64,000 nt of DNA from an uncultured Acidobacteriaceae bacterium (GCA_903849645.1 CAINJJ010000005.1:91715-155714); one strand, 5' to 3'. Counted from the stretch's first letter, positions 33,854 to 43,147 are shown. A program made the numbers and translations. The notes: generated by a model from the letters alone, not told the origin.

Positions 33854-35284
33854 TCAGTAGCGGTAGTTTTCGGCCTTGTAGGGGCCTTCCGGGGCGACGC
33901 CGAGGTAGTCGGCCTGCTTGGGGGTGAGGGTGGTGAGCTTGACGCCGATCTTCTCCAGATGGAGCCGGGCGACCTCTTCGTCAAGCTTCTTGGGCAGCAC
34001 GTAGACGCCTACCTTGTAGGTGTCCTTGTTGGCCCAGAGGTCGATCTGCGCCAGGGTCTGGTTGGCGAAGCTGTTGCTCATCACAAAGCTGGGATGGCCG
34101 GTGGCGCAGCCGAGATTGACGAGGCGCCCTTCGGCGAGCACGAAGATCTGATGGCCGTCGGGGAAGGTGTACTTGTCGACCTGGGGCTTGATGTTGAGCT
34201 TTTCAACACCCGGCTCCTGGTTGAGCAGGTCCATCTGGATCTCGTTGTCGAAGTGGCCGATGTTGCAGACAATGGCCTGGTCCTTCATGCGCTTCATGTG
34301 CTCGAGGGTGATGATGTCCACGTTGCCGGTGCAGGTGACGTAGATGTCGCCGCGGCCCAGGGTGTCTTCGATGGTGGTGACTTCAAAGCCTTCCATGGCG
34401 GCCTGCAGGGCGTTGATGGGGTCGATCTCCGTGACGATGACACGAGCGCCCATGCCGCGCAGGGAGTGGGAAGAGCCCTTGCCCACGTCGCCGTAGCCGC
34501 AGATGACGGCGACCTTGCCGGCCACCATCACGTCCGTGGCGCGCTTGATGCCGTCGGCGAGCGACTCGCGGCAGCCGTAGAGATTGTCAAACTTGGACTT
34601 GGTGACCGAGTCGTTGACGTTGATGGCGGGCACCAGCAGCTTGCCTTGCTCCATCATCTTGTAGAGCCGGTGGACGCCGGTGGTGGTCTCTTCGGAGACG
34701 CCGCGCCAGGCGGAGGCAACCTTGTGCCAGTGCTGCGGGTCCTCGGCGTAGACCTTCTTGAGCAGGTTCTTGATGACCTGTTCTTCGTGGCTGCCGGAGG
34801 GCGTGTCGACCCAGCCGTCGCCGTTTTCCAGCTCATATCCCTTGTGGATGAGCAGGGTCACGTCGCCGCCGTCGTCGACGACGAGTTCGGGTCCGAGGCC
34901 GCCCTTGTGGGCCAGCGCCTTCCAGGTGCATTCCCAGTACTCTTCCAGGGTCTCGCCCTTCCAGGCGAAGACGGGAACGCCCGTGGCGGCGATGGCCGCG
35001 GCGGCGTGGTCCTGGGTGGAGAAGATGTTGCAGCTTGCCCAGCGGACCTCCGCGCCGAGGCTGACCAGGGTCTCAATCAGCACGGCGGTCTGGATGGTCA
35101 TGTGCAGCGAGCCGGTGATGCGAACGCCGGCCAGGGGCTTGGAGGCGGCGTACTTGCGGCGGATGGACATGAGGCCGGGCATCTCGTGCTCGGCGATGTC
35201 GAGTTCCTTGCGGCCCCATTCGGCCAGAGACATGTCGGCGACCTGATAGTCGTTTGCTGCGATTTCGAGGGTTGGGGTAGCCAT
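33854..35284 (-). CDS. ahcY: Adenosylhomocysteinase (SAH hydrolase)
   Basis: 476 residues. It cleaves S-adenosylhomocysteine to adenosine and homocysteine, removing the product that inhibits methyltransferases. Motifs seen are [30 protein letters not shown], the NAD-binding [34 protein letters not shown] and the C-terminal [18 protein letters not shown]...YKAENYRY. Length and the bacterial insertion match the family. An AAGGAG site precedes the ATG at 35284. It is divergent from an ArsR-type regulator fused to a methyltransferase, with 58 bp between them, which suggests control by SAM or SAH. Confidence 0.97.
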   Translation of the reverse strand: MATPTLEIAANDYQVADMSLAEWGRKELDIAEHEMPGLMSIRRKYAASKPLAGVRITGSLHMTIQTAVLIETLVSLGAEVRWASCNIFSTQDHAAAAIAATGVPVFAWKGETLEEYWECTWKALAHKGGLGPELVVDDGGDVTLLIHKGYELENGDGWVDTPSGSHEEQVIKNLLKKVYAEDPQHWHKVASAWRGVSEETTTGVHRLYKMMEQGKLLVPAINVNDSVTKSKFDNLYGCRESLADGIKRATDVMVAGKVAVICGYGDVGKGSSHSLRGMGARVIVTEIDPINALQAAMEGFEVTTIEDTLGRGDIYVTCTGNVDIITLEHMKRMKDQAIVCNIGHFDNEIQMDLLNQEPGVEKLNIKPQVDKYTFPDGHQIFVLAEGRLVNLGCATGHPSFVMSNSFANQTLAQIDLWANKDTYKVGVYVLPKKLDEEVARLHLEKIGVKLTTLTPKQADYLGVAPEGPYKAENYRY

Positions 35285-35299
35285 TCGATTTCTCCTTTT

Positions 35300-35327
35300 A
35301 TCGTCACATCGTGATATGTTGATATGT
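35300..35327. promoter_or_regulatory. Candidate operator between ahcY and the ArsR-methyltransferase gene: 8-bp-period array
   Basis: Three and a half 8-bp units in the 58-bp divergent gap: ATCGTCAC, ATCGTGAT, ATGTTGAT, ATGT. TGATATGT is repeated exactly (35312-35319 and 35320-35327). An inverted TCAC-ATC-GTGA is embedded. Its position between a regulator and its likely target suggests the binding site of that regulator. Confidence 0.55.
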
Positions 35328-35342
35328 ACCAGAAGGAACCCT

Positions 35343-36266
35343 ATGGCGTCAATCATCAAAATCCTGCGCGCGGCGGCCGACCCCAACCGGCTGCGGCTCT
35401 TGCTGCTGCTGGAGGCCGAGGAGCTTTCGGTGGCGGAGTTGCAGGAGATTCTGGGCATGGGGCAGAGCACGATCTCGACGCATCTCTCGCAGCTCAAGCA
35501 GGCGGGGCTGGTGGCCGACCGGCGAACCGGCAAGAGCAACCTCTACCGGCTGGCCGGCGGCGAAGGCCTTGTGGCCGGGATGCTGCGCGAGGCGCGCGAG
35601 GAGTTGCCGGAGGCCGGCCGGGACAGGGACGCGATGCGGCGGGTGGTGAAGAAGCGGCAGGACAAGATGCGCAGCTTCTTTGACTCCGTGGCGGGGCGGC
35701 TGGGGCGCGATTATGTGCCGGGCAAGTCGTGGAAGGGGCTGGCGGAAGCGCTCTTGCGGCTGATGCCGCCGTTGGTGATTGCGGATCTGGGCGCCGGGGA
35801 GGGCGGGTTTGCCCTGCTGCTGGCGCAGAGGGCGGAGAAGGTGATTGCCGTGGACAGCTCGGCGCGGATGATTGAGGTGGGCCGGGAGACGGCGCAGCGG
35901 GCCGGAATCGAGAACGTGGAGTTCCGCCAGGGCGACATGGAAGAGCTGCCGCTGGAGGACGGGTCGGTGGACCTGGTGTTCTTTTCGCAGTCGCTGCACC
36001 ACGCGCTGCACCCGGAGCGGGCGGTCGAAGAGGCGGCAAGGATTTTGCGCGCCGGCGGGCGGATTGTGATCCTGGACCTGCAACAGCACAGGTTTGAAGA
36101 GGCGCGCGAGCTGTATGCCGATGAGTGGCTGGGCTTCAGCGAGCCGGACCTGGAGGCGATGCTGGAGCGGGCCGGATTTGCCAACGTGCAGACGTCGGTG
36201 GTGCACCGGGAGGCGGAGACGCCCCATTTCCAGACGCTGCTGGCGGTGGCGGACAAGGGCAGATAG
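35343..36266 (+). CDS. ArsR-family regulator fused to a SAM-dependent methyltransferase domain
   Basis: 307 residues. Residues about 1-85 form a winged helix of ArsR type ([44 protein letters not shown]). No cysteine metal site is apparent. Residues about 135-300 are a class I methyltransferase: [17 protein letters not shown] (motif I), [26 protein letters not shown], and [18 protein letters not shown]. Such fusions often sit next to ahcY or methionine-cycle genes. This one is divergent from ahcY, so it may sense SAM or SAH through the methyltransferase fold and repress both genes. AGAAGGA precedes the ATG at 35343. The regulatory role is inferred. Confidence 0.9.
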   Translation: MASIIKILRAAADPNRLRLLLLLEAEELSVAELQEILGMGQSTISTHLSQLKQAGLVADRRTGKSNLYRLAGGEGLVAGMLREAREELPEAGRDRDAMRRVVKKRQDKMRSFFDSVAGRLGRDYVPGKSWKGLAEALLRLMPPLVIADLGAGEGGFALLLAQRAEKVIAVDSSARMIEVGRETAQRAGIENVEFRQGDMEELPLEDGSVDLVFFSQSLHHALHPERAVEEAARILRAGGRIVILDLQQHRFEEARELYADEWLGFSEPDLEAMLERAGFANVQTSVVHREAETPHFQTLLAVADKGR

Positions 36267-36302
36267 CAAGCAGAGGCAGCCCGCGTGGACGCTGCCGTTG
36301 GG

Positions 36303-36308
36303 TATACT
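36303..36308 (+). promoter_or_regulatory. Candidate -10 element of the dapA-like gene (leaderless start)
   Basis: TATACT lies eight bases before the ATG at 36317. Transcription would start at or next to the first base of the start codon, and no ribosome site is present. No clear -35. Confidence 0.4.
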
Positions 36309-36316
36309 TTCGAGTG

Positions 36317-37243
36317 ATGGAAACCACGGGCTGCGGCACGGCAATCGTTACGCCATTTCAGGCGGATGGATCGATCGACGAGGGGGCGCTGCGGGCGCTC
36401 GTCAACTGGCAGATCAACGCGGGCATCGACTTTCTGGTGGCCTGCGGGTCCACGGGCGAGGCCGCCACGCTGGACGACGAGGAGTGGCTGCGCACGGTCC
36501 GGATTGTGGTGGAAGCGGCCGGCGGGCGGGTGCCGGTGTGGGCCGGATGCACCCACAACTCGACCCGGACGCTGCTGCACAACGCACGCCTGCTCAAGCA
36601 GATACGCGGCGTGGACGCGGTGCTCTCGGCCAATCCCTACTACAACAAGCCGACGCAGGAGGGGCAGTTCCAGCATTTTCTGGCTCTGGCCCGGGAGCTG
36701 GACCCAATTCCGGTGACGCTCTATAACGTGCCGGGGCGGACGGCGGCCAACCTGGAGCCGGAGACGGTGCTGCGGCTGGCGGAGGCCGCGCCAAACATTC
36801 AGGCGATCAAAGAGGCGAGCGGCAAGGTGCCGCAGATTGCGCAACTGGTGCACCTGCTGCCGCGGGGATTCAAGGTCTTCTCCGGCGACGACAACCTGGC
36901 GCTGGCTTCGATTGGCGTGGGGGCGCACGGACTGATCAGCGTGGCGGCCAATGAGGCGCCGCTGGAGGTGGGGCGGATGATTCGCGCCGCGCTGCGCAAC
37001 AACTGGGTGGAGGCGCGGGAGTTGGAGCGGCGCTGGGGCAAGCTCTTCGAGGCCAACTTCTGGGAGTCGAACCCAAGCCCGGTGAAGACAGTGTTGAACC
37101 TGATGGGGCGCTGCTCGGATAGTGTGCGGCTGCCGCTGGTGCCTCCCTTGGCGGCGACCAGGGCGCGGCTGGAGCGGCTGGCCGGGGAACTGGGACTGCT
37201 GAAGCATGTTCCGCCGCCGGATGGGCCTGCAGAAGTGTTTTAG
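36317..37243 (+). CDS. dapA: 4-hydroxy-tetrahydrodipicolinate synthase
   Basis: A 308-residue class I aldolase. It condenses pyruvate with aspartate semialdehyde in the lysine/diaminopimelate pathway. Seen are TAIVTPFQADGSID, CGSTGEAATLDDEEW, the tyrosine in NPYYNKPTQEG, VTLYNVPGRTAANL, and the Schiff-base lysine in AIKEASGK. FSGDDNLALASIGVGAHGLISV is also typical. Length equals the family. It follows the ArsR fusion after 50 bp but carries its own -10 close to the start. No other lysine gene is adjacent. Confidence 0.92.
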   Translation: METTGCGTAIVTPFQADGSIDEGALRALVNWQINAGIDFLVACGSTGEAATLDDEEWLRTVRIVVEAAGGRVPVWAGCTHNSTRTLLHNARLLKQIRGVDAVLSANPYYNKPTQEGQFQHFLALARELDPIPVTLYNVPGRTAANLEPETVLRLAEAAPNIQAIKEASGKVPQIAQLVHLLPRGFKVFSGDDNLALASIGVGAHGLISVAANEAPLEVGRMIRAALRNNWVEARELERRWGKLFEANFWESNPSPVKTVLNLMGRCSDSVRLPLVPPLAATRARLERLAGELGLLKHVPPPDGPAEVF

Positions 37244-37627
37244 AGACAGCAACTTAGAGATGGCCCGCGCCCTGAATGAAAAGCGCGGGCCTCTTTGTCG
37301 GGAGGGCTCATCTTTTTTTGGGCACGGACCGCAACCCTGGGACACAAAGTGCGTCTAAGTGCACAGCGGCCAGAGTAGATACCAAGCACGTCGACGGCCG
37401 CAGCACGCAACTTCAGGCAAAGGCTGGAGCACGCCGCCTCGCCCTGGCACCTCTACTACCCCCAATTGATTGCCGAGGACACGATGAGCCTGCCGGGCTC
37501 GTGGATACGTGTGTTCCGGCATGCCCGTTAGCCTCGGATCAGCCGGCAGGAGAAGAGCCCCGGACGGGCCGACTCCGCGCCAGCCCAACACCAGCCGCGG
37601 ATATCCGCAGAAAGCGATGAATTCTCC
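37244..37627. other. Gap between dapA and the DUF4382 lipoprotein gene (384 bp)
   Basis: The first 50 bp contain the dapA terminator hairpin (separate entry) and a later T-run at 37312-37319. The rest has no gene, repeat or recognised RNA. It should hold the promoter of the following lipoprotein gene; no convincing hexamers stand out. Confidence 0.5.
37263..37290 (+). terminator. Terminator of dapA
   Basis: GCCCGCGC (37263-37270) and GCGCGGGC (37283-37290) form a perfect 8-bp stem with a 12-nt A-rich loop, 20 bp after the stop, followed by CTCTTTG. Confidence 0.7.
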
Positions 37628-39037
37628 ATGTCCCCCATATTTCAGGCCAGACCCCATTCCCTCGGGCTTCTTGTGCTGGCGGCAGCAGCATTGATGCAGA
37701 CCGGCTGCAACGGATCCAATGGAATCAATCCGATCAACCAGAACCTGCCGAAGGGCTCTTCGTTTGTGATTGCGACGGATGCGCCGCTGGCGGCCGTGAC
37801 CTCGTTTTCCGTGCAGGTGCAAGGCATCAACGCGGTGGACGCCACGGGGGCGAGCACGCCTCTGCTGACCGGCACGCCGACGGTGGACTTTGCCCGCTTC
37901 AATGGCTTGCAGACGCTGCTGGACATGAAGGCGGTTCCGGTGGGCACCTATACCAGTATTTCGGTGGTGCTGGGGCCGGGAACCATCGGCTACCTGGACA
38001 CCTCCGGCGCGGGTGCGCCCACGATCATGACCCTGGCGGCAACCTATACGCAGTCGACAGTGACGGTGCCGCTGGCCACGCCGCTGGTGATTGCCACGGC
38101 GGCGGCTCCGGTGGGCCTGAATGTGGACTTCAAGCTCGACAAGTCGATCCAGGTGGACGCCACCGGGCAGATTACCGGGCAGGTGACCCCGACACTGGCC
38201 ATTACCGCGGTGACCACGGCGGACGCCAAAGCGCACGTGGACGAGTTTGACGCGGCGGTGGTGAGCGTGGACACGACCGCGGGTTCGTTCGTGGTGCAAG
38301 GGCCGCACGGGGAGCAGTTCACGGTGGTTCCCAACGCGCAGACCGACTGGGACGGCAAGACTACCCTGGCCACTCTGGCGGCGGGCAACATTGTGGAAGT
38401 GGCCGGCGTGCTGGACAAGACGGATGAGACGCTGGACGCCGACGAGGTGGAGTTGCTGTCCTCGACCGGGTTCACGGCGAACGGGCAGGTTACGTATGTG
38501 CAGCCGGGGACGGGCGCGGCCACGAGCTTTGACCTGTATGTGCGCGGGGTGCTGCCGGCCAATACCGGACTGACCCTGGGACAGATTGCGCAAGTGAACC
38601 TGGCGGGCACGGAGGACTTTGACATCCGCTGGATGCACAACCGGATGGCGCAGTTCCTGTTTAACCCGAGCGGGCTGGTGGCGGGGCAAAGCCTGTCGAT
38701 TGGCGGCCCGGCGACGGGAGCGGCCAACGCGCAGGCAGTGACCGTAAAGCGCGTGGTGCTGCGGCAGTGGGGCTTCAATGGAACGGTGGTGGCGGGCAGC
38801 ATCAACACCGGCAAGGATACGTTCCAGTTGCAGATTACCGGCTTTGCCGGGGTCCTGATTCCGCAGAAGGTGACCGTGCACATTGGCGGCGGGACCGACT
38901 ACCGCGACGGCTGGGGCAAGCTGAGCGACCTGACCGACGGAGCGACGGTGCGTGTGGTGGGCCTGCTGCTCAAGGACCCGACGACGGGCGCGCCGGTGCT
39001 GCTGGCGCGGCATCTGGACGACGGCAAGGGGATCTGA
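37628..39037 (+). CDS. Lipoprotein with DUF4382 and DUF5666 domains
   Basis: 469 residues. The signal has a lipobox (LMQTGC, Cys about 27). An N-terminal DUF4382-type domain (SFVIATDAPLAAVTSF, LQTLLDMKAVPVGTYTS) is followed by DUF5666-type repeats (DAAVVSVDTTAGSFVVQ, GNIVEVAGVLDKTDETLDADEVEL). Such proteins are common in Acidobacteriota and are exposed lipoproteins without known role. The stop is followed within three bases by a CAGTGRA array. Confidence 0.85.
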   Translation: MSPIFQARPHSLGLLVLAAAALMQTGCNGSNGINPINQNLPKGSSFVIATDAPLAAVTSFSVQVQGINAVDATGASTPLLTGTPTVDFARFNGLQTLLDMKAVPVGTYTSISVVLGPGTIGYLDTSGAGAPTIMTLAATYTQSTVTVPLATPLVIATAAAPVGLNVDFKLDKSIQVDATGQITGQVTPTLAITAVTTADAKAHVDEFDAAVVSVDTTAGSFVVQGPHGEQFTVVPNAQTDWDGKTTLATLAAGNIVEVAGVLDKTDETLDADEVELLSSTGFTANGQVTYVQPGTGAATSFDLYVRGVLPANTGLTLGQIAQVNLAGTEDFDIRWMHNRMAQFLFNPSGLVAGQSLSIGGPATGAANAQAVTVKRVVLRQWGFNGTVVAGSINTGKDTFQLQITGFAGVLIPQKVTVHIGGGTDYRDGWGKLSDLTDGATVRVVGLLLKDPTTGAPVLLARHLDDGKGI

Positions 39038-39039
39038 AG

Positions 39040-39109
39040 CAGTGGACAGTGAACAGTGGACAGTGAACGGAGTGCAGTGAACGGAAGACAGTGAACTGAG
39101 AACAATGAG
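39040..39109 (+). repeat. CAGTGRA-type 7-bp repeat array
   Basis: Four near-perfect 7-bp units (CAGTGGA/CAGTGAA alternating) are followed by decaying copies up to 39109. The array starts three bases after the DUF4382 gene stop, in gene orientation, as at ctaE and ctaF. Confidence 0.75.
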
Positions 39110-39254
39110 CTGGCGGCTGGGTAGCTGCCGGCGGGGAAGCAACAACAGATGCGCCGGGGCCGGAAACAGCGGCTCCGGCGCATTTTTTGCGTCGGTCGGA
39201 CGAAGGGGCGCGCAAATCTGATAAGACAGTACGGCGGGAGAAGGGTGGATTGGC

Positions 39255-40136
39255 ATGGCTTTGAAGCGAAAGTGGGCGAGCAGGGCGATTGTTGTGGCGA
39301 TGGCGCTGGGCGCGTGGGCGTTGGCGGAAGGGCAGGAGCCGCCGAAGACCCCGACGGCAGGGGAGCGTGAGGCGCTGAAGAAGGTGAAGCCGGACATTGT
39401 GGGGTTGCGCAACGGGGTGTTTGTGGAGCCGGATGCGATCGACTTTGCGGACCATGCGGGCTTCAGCCCGATCTTTGACGGCAAGACGCTGGCCGGTTGG
39501 GACGGAATGCCGGGGGTTTGGCGGGTGGAGGATGGAGCGCTGGTGGGCGAGTCGTCCGCGGAGAAGAACGCGGGCAACACGTTCATCGTCTACCACGGGG
39601 CGGAGGCGCGCGACTTTGACCTGAAGCTTGAGATCAAGGTGGAGAAGGGCGGCGGAAGCGGGATTCAGTACCGCAGCTCGACGGGGATTCCGCCAGGACG
39701 GGTGGCCGGCAAGGGGGAGGCGCCGCTGGACCCGCGCTGGATGATGGTGGGGCCGCAGGCGGACTTCTGGTACCCGGTATTCCCCCTGGCGAAGCAGTGG
39801 AGCGGACAGCTCTACTCGCAGAACACATCGCGTGGCATTGTGGCCTGGCGCGGGCAGGTGGTGCAGGCGCTGCCAGGGCAGTTTCCGCGGCAGGTGGGGA
39901 CGATCGGCGACCGCGACAGGCTGGGCGCGTCTGTCAGGGACGGGGAGTGGAACCAGTACACGATCATCGCGCGGGGTGGGGTGATTGCGCACATCCTGAA
40001 CGGGCAACTGATGGCGGTGCTGGTGGACGACGATCCGGCCTCGTCGAACAATGTTTCAGGGCTGATCGGGCTGCAGATCGAGGGCGTGCCGTGCAGGGTG
40101 TCGTTCCGGAACTTGTGGCTGAGGAAGGTGAATTGA
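39255..40136 (+). CDS. Exported DUF1080 (3-keto-disaccharide hydrolase-like) protein
   Basis: 293 residues with a signal peptide (cleavage about AEG-Q, residue 26). The DUF1080 domain is a concanavalin-like sandwich: FSPIFDGKTLAGWDGMPGVWRVEDGALVGES, DFDLKLEIKVEKGGGSGIQYR, GEWNQYTIIARGGVIAHILNGQLMA and a C-terminal GLIGLQIEGVPCRVSFRNLWLRK. Characterised members act on 3-keto-glycosides or bind sugars. It is a single gene here. Confidence 0.88.
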   Translation: MALKRKWASRAIVVAMALGAWALAEGQEPPKTPTAGEREALKKVKPDIVGLRNGVFVEPDAIDFADHAGFSPIFDGKTLAGWDGMPGVWRVEDGALVGESSAEKNAGNTFIVYHGAEARDFDLKLEIKVEKGGGSGIQYRSSTGIPPGRVAGKGEAPLDPRWMMVGPQADFWYPVFPLAKQWSGQLYSQNTSRGIVAWRGQVVQALPGQFPRQVGTIGDRDRLGASVRDGEWNQYTIIARGGVIAHILNGQLMAVLVDDDPASSNNVSGLIGLQIEGVPCRVSFRNLWLRKVN

Positions 40137-40229
40137 GGGCTGAGGGACCAGAGGCCAGGCAATAGGGAATAGGCACCCGGCAATAGGGGCTGAGGGAGTG
40201 CCGGCGGGAGGATGGGTTTCCGCAGAGAC

Positions 40230-41072
40230 TTATTCGAAGCCGTCTTTGGCTGAGGCTGGGGCGGCGGGGTTTTTTTCGCCCTTGCCCCAGGTCCAGTAGA
40301 GGCCGAGGTAGGCGTAGTTCTCTGTCTGGCCGGCGACGGAGTGGCCGTAAGCGAAGAGCAGTTGGTGGTCGGGGTTTTTGAAGTGATAGTAGCCGCCGAG
40401 GTCGATCATGGCGGAGGAGCCGGTCTGGGCGGCGGCCACGCCCTCGCGGCCGTGGGCGAAGAGCTCCCCGGCCAGCTCGATGCTCTCGCTGAGCTCCTTC
40501 TTGAGCAGGAAGCCGCCGTAGGGGAAGCTCCGGAGACCCGTCTGCTTGACCAACTGGTAGCCCGCGCCGCCGTCGGCGGTCCATTTGCCCCAGTCCCTTT
40601 CGATCCAGAGGGGGAGCTTGTACCAGGTTTTGCCCACGCCGAGGCCCTTTGTGGCATCGCCCGTGGGTAGTTCGAGCATGGGGAAGGTGCCGATCTGGGG
40701 GCGGTGGGGGGTCTGTTTGAGGAAGCCCCACTTGGCGCCGAGTTCCATGTCGGTGAGGCCGAAGGTGATGGGGCCCGCGCCGGCGGGGGCGTAGACAGGA
40801 TTGTTGAGGGGCACGGAGGCGCCGAGGGGCAGGATGGCGTGGAGCTGCAGATTGGGCACTGCGCCCCAGTTGAATTCAAGGGCCGGGCCGGTGGGGGCCA
40901 GAGCGACCGGGGTGCCGTCAAGGCCGCCGAAGATATAGAACTCGTAGTGGTGCAGGTCGACGGGGACGGGGTCGTCGGTCTGGAAGGGCGGACCCTGGGC
41001 GAAGAGGCGCGGGGCGGCGAGGAGGAGCAGAAGGAGCAGCAGAATCCTGGACCTAAATGCCGAATAAATCAT
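40230..41072 (-). CDS. Exported beta-barrel protein (outer membrane, transporter-like)
   Basis: 280 residues with a very Leu-rich signal (eight Leu in a row) ending at FAQG. Repeated amphipathic strands (LHAILPLGASVPL, GLTDMELGAKWGFL, IGTFPMLELPTGD, MIDLGGYYHFKNPDHQLLFAYGHSV) and the final aromatic strand suggest an outer-membrane barrel related to the MetA/phenol-pathway family. Substrate unknown. AAGGAG precedes the ATG at 41072. Confidence 0.75.
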   Translation of the reverse strand: MIYSAFRSRILLLLLLLLAAPRLFAQGPPFQTDDPVPVDLHHYEFYIFGGLDGTPVALAPTGPALEFNWGAVPNLQLHAILPLGASVPLNNPVYAPAGAGPITFGLTDMELGAKWGFLKQTPHRPQIGTFPMLELPTGDATKGLGVGKTWYKLPLWIERDWGKWTADGGAGYQLVKQTGLRSFPYGGFLLKKELSESIELAGELFAHGREGVAAAQTGSSAMIDLGGYYHFKNPDHQLLFAYGHSVAGQTENYAYLGLYWTWGKGEKNPAAPASAKDGFE

Positions 41073-41127
41073 TGACTCTCCTTGCGTTGGGGATGACGGG
41101 AAGGAGCGAGTTCCGCTGTGAGCCGCG

Positions 41128-41610
41128 CTAGCCGGCCAGCGCCTTCTTGACCTGTTCGCTGACGGCGCGGCCCTCGGCGCGGATGCCGGCGGCCTGAAGT
41201 TTGGCCTGGACGGCCTTGATGACGACGCCCATCTCCTTGGGGGAGGGGGCTTTGCCACTGGCGGCGGCGACTTCGGCAACGGCTTCGGCTACGAGGGTGA
41301 TGAGGCCGGCTTCGTCGAGCGCCTTGGGCAGGAACTCCTCGATGACCACGATCTCGGAGGCTTCTTTCGCTGCCAGTTCGGGGCGGTTGCCTTTGGTGAA
41401 CTGGTCGATGGAGTCGCGGCGCTGCTTGATCATGGTGGCCAGCGCCTGCTGCTCCTCGGCGGGGGTCAGCATCTCGCGCTTCTCGATGGCCTTGTTCTTG
41501 AGGGCGTTCTTGATGAGCCGGAGGGTGGTGGTGCGCTCGCCGTCGTGGGCCTTCATGGCGAGGATGATCTGCTGATTGACGAGAACTTCGAGTGCGCCTG
41601 CTTCGCTCAT
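41128..41610 (-). CDS. GatB/YqeY domain protein
   Basis: A 160-residue stand-alone YqeY protein: ALEVLVNQQIILAMKAHDGERTTTLRLIKNALKNKAIEKRE, TMIKQRRDSIDQFTKGNRPELAAKE, IEEFLPKALDE, MGVVIKAVQAKL. YqeY resembles the tail of GatB and is thought to bind tRNA; its precise task is not settled. The frame is open far upstream, but the family starts at the ATG at 41610 (AGGAAAAG before it). Confidence 0.92.
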   Translation of the reverse strand: MSEAGALEVLVNQQIILAMKAHDGERTTTLRLIKNALKNKAIEKREMLTPAEEQQALATMIKQRRDSIDQFTKGNRPELAAKEASEIVVIEEFLPKALDEAGLITLVAEAVAEVAAASGKAPSPKEMGVVIKAVQAKLQAAGIRAEGRAVSEQVKKALAG

Positions 41611-41872
41611 TTTTTTCTTTTCCTGACGGATCAACGGTTTGGATGGATGGCCTGGCGGTCGGGATGACCGGTCCTGCACGGTCAAGGGCGGTAACGCTTC
41701 AAGAAGAATTGTACTGATATTGCGATGAGGAAGGCGGCGGAGACAGAGGCGGTGGCGGATTTCCACAGAAACAGATTCACATATTCCACAACTTTGTGTA
41801 TTCTGTGATTGTTGCTGGACGGAGCGGGTGTCGAACCTGGCCCCGCCTCCGGTGATCCAAAAAGGAGATACC

Positions 41873-43042
41873 ATGATCCGCAAGACACGCCTTTTTACGC
41901 CCGGTCCGACTCCCCTTCTTCCCGCGGCGCAGTTTGCCATGGCCGCGGCCGACATTCACCACCGGACGCCCGAGTTTCGCGCCCTCTTCCTCAAGGTGCT
42001 GGCGCAGTTGAAGGTCTTTGTGGGCACGCAGAACGATGTGCTGCTGCTCTCCTGCTCGGGGACGGGCGCGATGGAGGCTTCCGTCTCCAACATCACCTCG
42101 CCCGGCGACCGGGTGCTGGTGCTGACGGCGGGCAAGTTTGGCGAGCGCTGGGTGGATTTGACCAAGGCTTTTGGCTGCGTGGTCGATGTGGTGGAGAAGC
42201 CCTATGGGCAGACGTTTGATCTGGCAGAGGTGAAGGCGGCGTTGAAGCCGGAGCACAAGGCCGTTTATATGCAGGCGTCGGAGACCTCGACGGCGGTGAG
42301 CCACGATGTGGAAGGCGTGGCCAGGTTGCTGGCGGGCACGGACACGCTGCTGGTGGTGGACGGCATTACCGGCCTGGGAACGCAGACCATCGACGTGGAC
42401 GGCTGGGGCGTGGACGTTGTGATTGGCGGGTCGCAGAAGGCGGTGATGATTCCGCCGGGGCTGGCCTATCTGAGCGTAAGCGAAAAGGCGTGGAAGGCGA
42501 TGGAGACATCCAAGAACGCCCGCTACTACTTTGACCTGCGCAAGGAGCGCAAGAACCAGGGCAAAGGCGAGACCGCCTATACGCCGGCCGTGGCCCTGGT
42601 GGCCGGACTGGGCGCGGCGCTGGACTATATTGCCGGGCAGGCGGGCGGGGACCTGGAAAAGGGCCGCATCGCGCTGATCGACAACGCGCAGGTGAATGCC
42701 AAGGCGACACGCGCCGGGCTGGTGGCGCTGGGCTTCAGGCTGTTTGCGCCGGTCTCGCCCTCCGGGGCGGCCACGGCGGTGGCGGTGCCGGAGGGGATGG
42801 ACTCCGGCGCGGTGGTGAAGGCGCTGAAGGCGAAGTTCTCGCTGGTCACGGCCAACGGGCAGGGCTCGATGCAGGGCAAGATCTTCCGCGTGGCGCATCT
42901 GGGCTTCTTTGACTATCTGGACACGGTGGCGTTTCTGGGTGCGATGGAGCACATTGCCAAGGACGTGCTGGGGCTGCCGGTGACGTATGGGCAGGCGGTG
43001 GCGGCGGCGCAGGACGTCTATGCGAAGGCGACGAAGGCCTGA
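41873..43042 (+). CDS. Class V aminotransferase (serine-glyoxylate/phosphoserine type)
   Basis: A 389-residue PLP enzyme of the alanine/serine-glyoxylate aminotransferase group, often annotated as soluble hydrogenase 42-kDa subunit. Motifs are RLFTPGPTPLLP, HHRTPEFRALF, LLSCSGTGAMEA, VVDGITGLG and the PLP lysine in GGSQKAVMIPPG. AAAGGAG precedes the ATG. The next gene encodes D-3-phosphoglycerate dehydrogenase, so it may act as the phosphoserine aminotransferase in serine synthesis; this is inferred from context, as its family can accept several amino donors. A composite repeat lies in the 105-bp gap to serA. Confidence 0.88.
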   Translation: MIRKTRLFTPGPTPLLPAAQFAMAAADIHHRTPEFRALFLKVLAQLKVFVGTQNDVLLLSCSGTGAMEASVSNITSPGDRVLVLTAGKFGERWVDLTKAFGCVVDVVEKPYGQTFDLAEVKAALKPEHKAVYMQASETSTAVSHDVEGVARLLAGTDTLLVVDGITGLGTQTIDVDGWGVDVVIGGSQKAVMIPPGLAYLSVSEKAWKAMETSKNARYYFDLRKERKNQGKGETAYTPAVALVAGLGAALDYIAGQAGGDLEKGRIALIDNAQVNAKATRAGLVALGFRLFAPVSPSGAATAVAVPEGMDSGAVVKALKAKFSLVTANGQGSMQGKIFRVAHLGFFDYLDTVAFLGAMEHIAKDVLGLPVTYGQAVAAAQDVYAKATKA

Positions 43043-43066
43043 AGCTGTCAGGTTGTGGATTGTGGT

Positions 43067-43134
43067 TTCCCAGGTCCCAAGTTCGGGATCTGGGGCACCC
43101 GGCACTGTTCACTGTCCACTGTTCACTGTTCACC
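43067..43134 (-). repeat. Composite repeat: hairpin and 7-bp array, inverted copy
   Basis: A hairpin CCCAGGTCCC (43069-43078) with GGGATCTGGG (43085-43094, one G-U pair) is followed by a CACTGTT/CACTGTC array at 43103-43134. Read on the minus strand the order is array then hairpin, as in the copy at 32421-32478. Confidence 0.75.
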
Positions 43135-43147
43135 AGGAGCGGTACCG

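Noticed and set aside
37355..39586. A 743-codon frame on the minus strand across the DUF4382 gene
   Set aside because: It is antisense to a gene with signal peptide, lipobox and recognised domains; its translation is Arg/His-rich without family motifs. Long antisense frames are common at this GC.
41873..43042. A hydrogenase subunit, as this family is sometimes annotated
   Set aside because: The protein is a PLP class V aminotransferase with the lysine in place; the hydrogenase name is historical and does not link it to hypCDE.
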